Of a stretch of 64,000 nt of DNA, positions 28,158 to 36,800 are shown in pieces. Source of the stretch: a virus; the IMG/VR virus record IMGVR_UViG_3300020442_003756, positions 1-64,000 of that record. One strand, given 5' to 3'. Each line of letters begins with the position of its first letter. Position 1 is the first letter of the stretch. The notes beneath the pieces were generated by a model that worked only from the letters and a program-made list of their open reading frames with translations, searched no databases and had not been told where the DNA came from. Position numbers and translations under genes: made by a program.

Positions 28158-29192
28158 TTAAAAATCTAATTTAACTCTAATAAGAGCTTCTTTTGTAAAG
28201 TTTTTGTTTAACGGTTTAGATAATTTTGCAACTGCAAGTAAATCATTTGAATCATTATATAATCCAACTGTAGTCATATATGTTTGTGGATTATTAATAA
28301 AATAATTATAAATTACTTCACCAGTTGATCCTGAAATATATGAAGGATTTTCAGAATAGTTAAACTCACTATTTCTTGCTCTTACAAATACAAAATCTGA
28401 AGTTACAGTTTCTTCAGAATTTAAAGCAAAATTAGAACCTGAAACAATTGCATTAAACATTCTTCGGTTATTATTACCATTTGTATTAGCTGTAGTAACA
28501 GTTCCTAAATTGATACCTTGACCATCATTTGTACCAGTACTACCTGCAGATGAATTATCATCTAAAGCAGCTGCATTTAAAATAATAGTTGAAGTATCAG
28601 GGAAAAATAAACCATAAGAACCACTATAAGAATAACCATTACCACTCCAAGCACTTCCATCTGAACCACTTACAATTTGGTATCCTCTTTGTGTACCATA
28701 ATAAGTTGGTAAAGTTACATCTTTTGAATTATCTGTTAATTGAATTGTTTTAGAACCACTACCAATAGTTAAATTTAAACTACCAGGTAATAAACTTTCT
28801 TTATATCTTGCTCTTTCAACACTTAAAGCATAAATTGAACTTCCAGTAAAGTTACCAAAAATAAAACTTGAATTTTCATCTTCTAACATTAATGTTCTAT
28901 ATTGACCATAAATTGTAGAAGCTGGTGAAACACCTGCTGCAGCTGAGTTGTTATAAGCTAAAGCACCTCCACCATTTGCATTACCATAAGCAATTTGAAA
29001 TTGAGAAGCTCTATCAGCAGAACCTGAATCGGCATTGAATACATTTGTATAATATTTACCTGAAATACTCGCTACTTGATTTGATTGAGTAAAAAAGGTT
29101 GTTAAAGTTGTAGCATTGCCTGACCAACAAGTTGAAGTTATTGATTGAGCACTTACTACAAAATCATCTGGATCTAATCTTTTAAAGCCCAT
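28158..29192 (-). CDS. Virion structural protein, paralogue of previous gene (344 aa)
   Basis: See the matching C-terminal block described for its neighbour. N-terminus M-G-F-K-R-L-D-P-D-D-F-V-V-S recalls the start of the 369-residue protein (K-Q-F-N-S-Q-D-I-I-I-S), which supports duplication along the full length. No enzymatic motif, signal peptide or membrane helix is visible. Six bases separate it from the gene downstream, so they share an mRNA. Confidence 0.65.
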   Translation of the reverse strand: MGFKRLDPDDFVVSAQSITSTCWSGNATTLTTFFTQSNQVASISGKYYTNVFNADSGSADRASQFQIAYGNANGGGALAYNNSAAAGVSPASTIYGQYRTLMLEDENSSFIFGNFTGSSIYALSVERARYKESLLPGSLNLTIGSGSKTIQLTDNSKDVTLPTYYGTQRGYQIVSGSDGSAWSGNGYSYSGSYGLFFPDTSTIILNAAALDDNSSAGSTGTNDGQGINLGTVTTANTNGNNNRRMFNAIVSGSNFALNSEETVTSDFVFVRARNSEFNYSENPSYISGSTGEVIYNYFINNPQTYMTTVGLYNDSNDLLAVAKLSKPLNKNFTKEALIRVKLDF

Positions 29193-29202
29193 TTATTTTA
29201 TT

Positions 29203-29871
29203 TTAAGTTGTTGTTCTTGTTACAGTTAAAGGTACAGTTATTCTAGCACCACTATCTAAACCAGTAACAGTTAATGTTGTTACTATTGATGTTGACCCTG
29301 AACCATATAATGTATTTACTGTAGTTGCTCTTAAATTAATTTGAGTTCCAATTACAGTAGAAGATACATTTGTTCCAATTGTTTGGGTAGATGAAGCATT
29401 AGCTGCGGTAGCAGCACTTGTATTAATACCAGTTGCATCAAATGTATTTAATAATCTTACATCAGCAACAGTACAACTATATCCACTAGTTTCAAAGGTC
29501 TGGTCATTACCTAAATAATTCAGTGTTTGTGGGGTAATAGCTAAACTTGCTCCTTGTTGTAATGTTATTGCAGCAAAACCAATATCAAGTACAGGTAATT
29601 TAGCTGTACCTCTTGGTAAAGTTGCTAATTTATATTTCATTATTTGGTTAGCTTCAGGAAATGCTTCTAATAATGGCATTCCGTCTATTGCTTCACCATA
29701 AAATGCAGAACCTGATGGGTGTTGTGGATTATATAAAGTATAATCAATCTCATCATCTGCAAGAGCGAATTGTGTTATTCTAAAAGAACCGTCATTTTGA
29801 GCTAATAATTGTCTACCTTTTGTAGTCAAGATAGCATCAACTGTTATTACTGAATTATTTAAATATCCCAT
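29203..29871 (-). CDS. Virion structural protein (222 aa)
   Basis: N-terminal segment V-D-A-I-L-T-T-K-G-R-Q-L-L-A-Q-N-D-G-S-F-R-I-T (about 11-33) and A-L-A-D-D-E-I-D-Y are a combination I associate with conserved tail/virion proteins of marine T4-like phages; the exact role is not known to me. The C-terminal third is Thr/Ser-rich and strand-like. Two class B boxes lie directly upstream. It leads the 222/344/369-residue gene set, probably part of the tail-fibre network. Confidence 0.6.
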   Translation of the reverse strand: MGYLNNSVITVDAILTTKGRQLLAQNDGSFRITQFALADDEIDYTLYNPQHPSGSAFYGEAIDGMPLLEAFPEANQIMKYKLATLPRGTAKLPVLDIGFAAITLQQGASLAITPQTLNYLGNDQTFETSGYSCTVADVRLLNTFDATGINTSAATAANASSTQTIGTNVSSTVIGTQINLRATTVNTLYGSGSTSIVTTLTVTGLDSGARITVPLTVTRTTT

Positions 29872-29884
29872 TTTGTTTTTTTAT

Positions 29885-29913
29885 ATAAATATTGTTATAT
29901 GTTCATAAATATT
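29885..29913 (-). promoter_or_regulatory. Two class B boxes in tandem
   Basis: AATATTTAT at 29893-29885 and again at 29913-29905 on the minus strand, 20 bases apart, before the ATG at 29871. The upstream box touches the stop codon of the 1307-residue gene. Confidence 0.5.
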
Positions 29914-29914
29914 A

Positions 29915-32900
29915 TTAATCTATAAGCTTATTATTTCTTAGTGCATCAAGGAGTAAATCAGGCTGATTATTAATATCAGCTGTTGGAAATACTGGAAATA
30001 CAATCGCAGAAGTAGTTAATTGTTTCTTTGATAATGGTTCAGCAGGTAAATTTTGAAATCCTGGAATTGTTGAACCTGATACCTGACGGTTTTTGTTATA
30101 AACTGATCTAAGTCCAGTTGTTCCTGGATAAGGGAATTCATTTTCAATTATTATTGTTGAAGCATCATCAACATATCTTCTTAATAAAAAGAAATCTTTA
30201 TTAACTGAGGCATCAATATCTCTATCAACTTGTAGCCTTAATTCAAATCGAGGGGTACCACCTTGTGACGATAAAGATTCATTATCAGAAGGATTAGTTA
30301 CATTTATAATTTTATAAGCTTGACTTTCAACGTTTTCAAATCTAATTTCATCACCAACTTCAACAGTAAAAGGTAATCTTTGTTGTGGCCAAGTAGTATC
30401 AATTGGTTCTAAGTTACCAGGGAAATAAGTACTTGTACTTCCTGAATATGCTAAAGTTCTTTGAATTGAATTTCCGTAAACTACATTACCATTAGAAGAA
30501 GATAAATGTATTATATCTAAACCAGTATTTCCTGGTTCTCCAAAATCTGTTGATGATGTAATTGATGAACCTGTTACATCAGTAAAAGGAAAATACCAAA
30601 ATGGTGAATTCATTGCATTATCAGTAGAATTTTGTCCAGTCATTAATCCCGCTATTCTTATTAAAGCCGTTGGGAATGGAGGTGGATTAATTGGAGCATT
30701 TTGGTTTGTTGGACTTGCTACGTGAGTTGGGTTCCAGAAATTAAATTTCGTTGAAGCAACGGTTTCTGCATCATAATTACAATTTGTTCTCCATCTATAA
30801 TATCTATTTGTTTTTAAAGTTCCTGTGGTTTTTAAATTAAGAAGGAAATCAACATAAGTACAATCAGCATAATTTCTACCTTTTTGGGTTATTATAGTGC
30901 TTATATTAGAAACATTAACTGTTATTCTATATTTATTCCCATTAAATCCAATATTTCCACCACCTAATACTTCTTGTGTTGGTATTGTGATAAAATCATT
31001 ACCAAAATAAAATTTCATTTGTGGTGGTGCTACTAATTCTAAAGGTTCTTGTACTACAGAACTATTAAAGTTTTGACTTGTAGAAGATTCTAAACCTACT
31101 TCATAAAAACCAACTTCATTATCCCATTGAGATTTTTTCCAAAATGAACCAGCTTTTGTTAAACGAGGCAATGGTTTAGTACTTGGTTGAATATAAGCTA
31201 ATTGTATACTATACGCGTCAGAAAGTGAATTAGGTATATTTGGAGGTGCTAGAGGATCTGGGGCAAATTTAATAACACCAGATAAAGAACTGGTTGGACT
31301 AGTTAGTAAAGCTGGATAACCTACATTACCTGCAGTTGCAATTGTAACACTTTGAGAAGCAGCTAATGGAGTTCTTTGGAATTGTTTACTCATTCTATTA
31401 CCACCCCAAGCAGTACCTCCTGCTGTTAAACTATAATCAGTAAAGTCAGCTTCATAGTTTGAAACAACACCTGCAAAACCACCCATTGGTACAACTCTAG
31501 TATACCCAATTGATGAAGTTTGAGAATAAAGTACCGGTTCAATTCTTTTAGCAACTTTAAGTAATGATTTTACTCCATTTAATGCTAAATATTGTGTTTG
31601 TGAATCTTGTGGGTTTACAGCAATTCTTGCTTTATTTTCATATGCTCCTAAAGCTGTATTATTTGGATTATTATCTGTTTCGCTAACGGCATAAGTTGCT
31701 TGTAAATCAAAAGCACCCCAATCAGATAAGTTTGGTTGTACCGCTTTACCAGTTCCGTCAACTAAATATTTTATATTTGCTTGTGTAGCACCATTAAGTA
31801 ATGGATAAGGATCAGTTACTTCATTTGCGTATCCAAAGTAAGATGTTAAGTAATCAATTGGAGGTAAACCATATCCACCTTCTAAACCATCAATTGAATT
31901 TAAATTAAATGCTGTTGATGTTGAACCAACATATCTTGGTGCAATAATTCTTGTTGTAGTGTAATTTGAATCTTGTACATCTGCTAATTCTGCAGTTCCA
32001 CTAATAATTTGATCAAAGTTAACTGGGGTGTATATTCCATAGGAATAATCAACATCATAAAAATTACTACTATCTCTATCTTTATTAATATTATTTAAAG
32101 TTGGTTGACAATCAGTAGCAAAATCAAAAGGTAAAGTACCAGAAAATGCTCCTTCTAAATTTGTAGGAACTAAACCATCACCTTCAATTAAAGGTAAGTT
32201 TTGAAACTCCATATAATAATCTTTAACAAATAAAGCATTTTGTACTGATGAAGAAGCTGCAGAACCAGAAGAAACTGAAATTGCCATATTAATACAATCT
32301 CTATAATAGATTGATTCAGTAATCATAAAACTCATAGTATGTTGAGTTTCAGTTCCTTGATTTACATGAAATACAGATTCTGTTAAAATTGATTGTGAAA
32401 CAGTACTTATTAAACTACCAGTAATATCAACTGTAGGTACATGGTTGGGAAAGTTTCCTTTAAATAATTTTATTGAACAAGTAGGCCAAGTATCACCATC
32501 ACCTAATTCCCCCGCACCATAACTTGCAGTACCATATAAAGAGCCAGTAGCACCATAAACAGCACCTGCGGAAGGGTCACTACCAGTCCAAGCATCAACT
32601 CTAATACTAGCAGTTATCATTATATTAGTTTGAGGTACTTGATTAAAGATGTATAAACCATCTAAAGAAGAACTTAATGATGAAGAATAAGAAGCATAAA
32701 CTTTATCAATTCTATAAGCATAATAATCAGGAACTGTTACACCTGAAGCTTGAACACTATTAACAGCAAAACCAGAACCACTCGTAACAAGACCAATAAA
32801 ACTAGAAGATGGGGTACCCACTAATGCATCAAAATTTGCTTGTTTTCCTGGTTCAACATCAAAAAACGAACTTGTTAAATTTGAAGCAGTATAAGTAATT

Positions 32901-33838
32901 CTTAAATCCCCTGTTGAAGTAGCATCATTAAATGCTCTATATTCAGCATAATTACCATAATTACAAAATAAACCAAATACTGTACTACCATAAGCTACTG
33001 CATTATTAACCCCAGTGCTATCAAATAAACTACTAGTGTAACTATAAATTCCTCTTGATAGATTAGTTGAATCTAATTTAAATGGTGAAGTATTTGTTAA
33101 TGAATTTTGTGTTTGAGTTAACGTATAAGTAGAACCACTATCAACACCACTTTGTGCTCTAATAGTAAATTGAGCTCCAAAAGCTGGTGGATTATAAGAA
33201 CCCCCAATATATCTTGTCCAAACATAAGGACTTACATTTCTTTGTGGATGATAAACTTCAAAAGAACCACTAACTGAGGCAGTTGTGTAACTTTGAGTAG
33301 TTGGGTTTCCAATTTCAGCTAATGCAGCTGCTTCAATCATATTAAATTGAGTTTGGAAATATTGATTATTTGTTTGTTGTGAACCACCATAACCACCTAA
33401 AATGTTACCTCCTAAAGCACCCAAACTACCTCCACTATTAGCAGGTGAAGTACCTTGGAATAAAACACTACCTGAAGGTAACCATGGGTTTGCAGGCACA
33501 CCAGATTGTGTAGAAACTACAGAATATAATTTATAAGGTCTATGAAAATAAGGATTATAATTGTAAGCATTAGTATCACCAGCTCCAATTCTTTGATAAC
33601 CTCTATAAACCCATAATTCTTCCGATGAAGAAATTGGAATAATTTGACCTTCTCCAGTTTGGTAACTTATTAAATTATTTAAACCAACAATTCTTGCATT
33701 ATAATTAGGATTTATGCTTGCATTAGGCAATTTAATAGCAGAGACATCAGCCGCAATTGAAGCTGATGTTCCTCCAGAACCTGAAATGTAAACTGTTTGA
33801 TCAGTTTCTCTAAATTTATATGATATTATTCTTGCCAT
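29915..33838 (-). CDS. Giant virion protein, likely tail/baseplate (1307 aa)
   Basis: Ser-, Tyr- and Gly-rich, strand-like composition along the full length, no catalytic motif that I recognise, no signal peptide. It follows the 1915-residue protein with a 12-base gap and precedes the fibre adaptor genes, an order in which T4-like phages usually place peripheral baseplate or fibre-base proteins (gp10 to gp12 region), but I see no motif that proves homology. The start is right after a class B box (five bases to ATG). Confidence 0.6.
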   Translation of the reverse strand: MARIISYKFRETDQTVYISGSGGTSASIAADVSAIKLPNASINPNYNARIVGLNNLISYQTGEGQIIPISSSEELWVYRGYQRIGAGDTNAYNYNPYFHRPYKLYSVVSTQSGVPANPWLPSGSVLFQGTSPANSGGSLGALGGNILGGYGGSQQTNNQYFQTQFNMIEAAALAEIGNPTTQSYTTASVSGSFEVYHPQRNVSPYVWTRYIGGSYNPPAFGAQFTIRAQSGVDSGSTYTLTQTQNSLTNTSPFKLDSTNLSRGIYSYTSSLFDSTGVNNAVAYGSTVFGLFCNYGNYAEYRAFNDATSTGDLRITYTASNLTSSFFDVEPGKQANFDALVGTPSSSFIGLVTSGSGFAVNSVQASGVTVPDYYAYRIDKVYASYSSSLSSSLDGLYIFNQVPQTNIMITASIRVDAWTGSDPSAGAVYGATGSLYGTASYGAGELGDGDTWPTCSIKLFKGNFPNHVPTVDITGSLISTVSQSILTESVFHVNQGTETQHTMSFMITESIYYRDCINMAISVSSGSAASSSVQNALFVKDYYMEFQNLPLIEGDGLVPTNLEGAFSGTLPFDFATDCQPTLNNINKDRDSSNFYDVDYSYGIYTPVNFDQIISGTAELADVQDSNYTTTRIIAPRYVGSTSTAFNLNSIDGLEGGYGLPPIDYLTSYFGYANEVTDPYPLLNGATQANIKYLVDGTGKAVQPNLSDWGAFDLQATYAVSETDNNPNNTALGAYENKARIAVNPQDSQTQYLALNGVKSLLKVAKRIEPVLYSQTSSIGYTRVVPMGGFAGVVSNYEADFTDYSLTAGGTAWGGNRMSKQFQRTPLAASQSVTIATAGNVGYPALLTSPTSSLSGVIKFAPDPLAPPNIPNSLSDAYSIQLAYIQPSTKPLPRLTKAGSFWKKSQWDNEVGFYEVGLESSTSQNFNSSVVQEPLELVAPPQMKFYFGNDFITIPTQEVLGGGNIGFNGNKYRITVNVSNISTIITQKGRNYADCTYVDFLLNLKTTGTLKTNRYYRWRTNCNYDAETVASTKFNFWNPTHVASPTNQNAPINPPPFPTALIRIAGLMTGQNSTDNAMNSPFWYFPFTDVTGSSITSSTDFGEPGNTGLDIIHLSSSNGNVVYGNSIQRTLAYSGSTSTYFPGNLEPIDTTWPQQRLPFTVEVGDEIRFENVESQAYKIINVTNPSDNESLSSQGGTPRFELRLQVDRDIDASVNKDFFLLRRYVDDASTIIIENEFPYPGTTGLRSVYNKNRQVSGSTIPGFQNLPAEPLSKKQLTTSAIVFPVFPTADINNQPDLLLDALRNNKLID

Positions 33839-33843
33839 TTAAA

Positions 33844-33852
33844 ATAAATATT
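33844..33852 (-). promoter_or_regulatory. Class B promoter (AATATTTAT) of the 1307-aa gene
   Basis: AATATTTATTTTAAATG: the box ends five bases before the start codon. A promoter here would give a leaderless or nearly leaderless mRNA. It overlaps the last codon of the upstream gene. Confidence 0.45.
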
Positions 33853-36800
33853 ATAATATACCTGAGAGTCCTCCGCCTCCTCCACCTGGTCCTCCACCAC
33901 CACCTGGTCCAGTTTGGAAATGATATGTTTGTGTTACTAAACAAGTACCTGCACTTGTAAATGTTCCTTGTATGTCTTCAAATATATGAATTCTGAGGCT
34001 TCTAGCATAATAAACAAAACTACCCGGTCCTGTATAGCCACCATTATAGTTAATTATTATTGTTGAATTACCTGTTCCTGTTCCACCTGCTGTTACAAAA
34101 GCCCATGGTACTGTAGTTTGGTTATTTGAAACTGATGGTAAAATAAATTCTAAACTAGAAGAATAGTTAGTTGTTGAACTTAAAGGTGTAACAAATATAC
34201 TAAATGAAGAAGCTGGGTTACTTAAATTAGTTAGTAGACCAGGACATGTAAATGTTAAAGTTGGTAATGGTGGTGCAGTTGTAGTAAATAATTGATTTGC
34301 ATTTAATACCGGGGCTGAAGCTGTATAAACTGTATAGCTTGGACCAAAATCAACTGACTCACTTAAAAATCTATTCAATACTGCTGAACTTGTAAAATTA
34401 TTTGTTATTGTAAAAGGTATAAAATTTGATGAAGTTAGCATTGATTGACTAGGTGCTGCATTCATAAACCAAGGATAAGTACTTGCTTGGTATTGATTAT
34501 TTTGAGCACTTAAATAATCAGCATCAAATTCTTTAGAACCGGTATTAAAGTTTTGGTTTTGGTCTGATAAAAATGCTGAACCTGTCCCTACATAAGTTGG
34601 TACACCATTTTGATTTCCATAATAAGTTGCACTACCCCAACCTTTTTGAAATTGTGTTGTTGGGTAAGTATCAACTGGTGGGAAATAACCTTGTGGTGAA
34701 GATTGTGTTAAATTAACAGCAGGTGTTACATTTGGATCAATTCCGGAACCTGTTGCATACCAAATAAATTGCCCACTAGAACTAAATGAGAAATTAGTAA
34801 ATAAAGGATCATTAGAATTAACTGCTAATGATGACCCTTGTGGGTTAATAAATAAAAGTGAACAATCAGCAGTTTGTGGTATTCCATCATCCATTACTGT
34901 TGCATTTCCTATATACCATGTTTGGAAACCACTAACAACATATCCTTGACTACCAGCTGTTCTTGCTTCATTTAATTTAAATGTTATATATTCAGCATAA
35001 GGAATATATTGATTAATTAAAAAGTTATTAGCTGTTTTATTTGATATTTTAATATATTTTACTTTTTGTCCTGCTTGATTAAACGCTGTCCAAAACCAAG
35101 CATAACCATCACCAGGACAATTTGCTTCATCTAAAAACCAAGATTCTGGTTTTTGGAATTGTGGGTCAACTGGGGCAAAAGATGAAGTTGGAATTAATTG
35201 GACATTAATATTTTGATTATCAGTAAATGGTGTGTTTGCTGAAGAACTAGCACTAGTACCTAAATTGATTTGGAACCAATCACCTGAAGCTGTTGGTACA
35301 ATTGACCAATCAACTCTTGTAAAATCTGGGAATGGGGTACCACTACCAGTAATTAATGAACCAAAATTAATTGAAACATAGGCACCAGAAGAATAAGTTA
35401 CACTATTAACTTTCCACCCAACAACTTGACTAGTTGTACCTGTACCAGCTGTATTAGTGAAAATAACATTACCCATATCTTGTCCAGCTGATGAAGAAGC
35501 AACTAAAGAAGCTAATGAAGCAGATTGATCAGGAAAACCAGTAGAAAAATCACTACCAGTAAAACTTACATAAGCAACTGTAGAAGAAGTTACTGCTGCA
35601 TTGTTAAATAAAATCTCCATTCTTTCCGCTGGTGGAAGATATGTTCCTGTTCTATACATGTTTTGGAAAGAAGAAGAAGTATTTGGATTGTAATATTCAA
35701 TTTTTTCAATTGGCCATTCTAAATAATCACTATTATCATCACTAACTAATTTTATACTCCCTAAAGAAGTTTCTTTTGATAAATTATTTAAAATATTATA
35801 AACAGATCCACTAGTATTATCTTGAGCACTAAGTGACATAGTAGAAGAAACATATTGACTTGCATTACTTAATGATAAATCACCTAATAGTTGAAGCCCT
35901 ATATTAGCTGTAGAATTGAAAGTATAAGGTAAAGTTGTTTCATTTACATTTTGACCAAAGAACCATTCTATTCTATAAAAATAATCTTCTAAATTATCAT
36001 TACCAAAATAAGCTTTACAAATTTCAGGATTTTCAAAATCAATAGCTCCTCCATCAGTTTGAAATTCTCCATTATAAAATTCTCTTTGATCATCTCTTAA
36101 AACAGTAACTAAACCTTTAGATGAACTAACTGATTCAGTAAAACTTTGTGTTACTTGAGGATAAACTTTGTAGAATGAAGAAGTAGCAACTTGTTGAGTT
36201 GTTAAAGAACTATAAGGAGTTGTACTTCCAGAATAGTAAACTGGAGCTGCATATAAGTTATTAAATGGTTCAAAAGTTCCCCCAGTACCACCTTGATAAG
36301 TATAAATTGATGAACCACTAACTAAATTATATTGTGGGTAATCATTTGAACCTGTATTATAATCTCTTGAGGTTGGTTTTATCGACCCAGATAATGTTTC
36401 ATCTGTATAAGAAGCAGAAGGTGGGGCATATCTATTTCTTTCTAATAAATTTTGTTTAATTACTACACCTGAACTTAAAGTTGTTCTTGCGGGTGTAAAA
36501 TCTTCTATCATTTTAAATAATGAATTATCGAAGAATTTAATTAACCTTATAAAATCATTAATATCATAACTGTTAATATATTTAAGGAAATAAGCATCTC
36601 TTAAAGAATCTAAAGTTGGATAATTATAAGGATTTAAATCTTTTTCTGGGGTACTAGAAGCTGGTTGGGCATAAGGATAAGAAGAACCTGAAGCATACTC
36701 ACCGGCTAATCTGTTTTGCATTACTTGTCTTGGATCACCAATATAATCTCCTAAATTATAAGCACCAATTTGAGCTATAATATCATCATTAATTTGATCT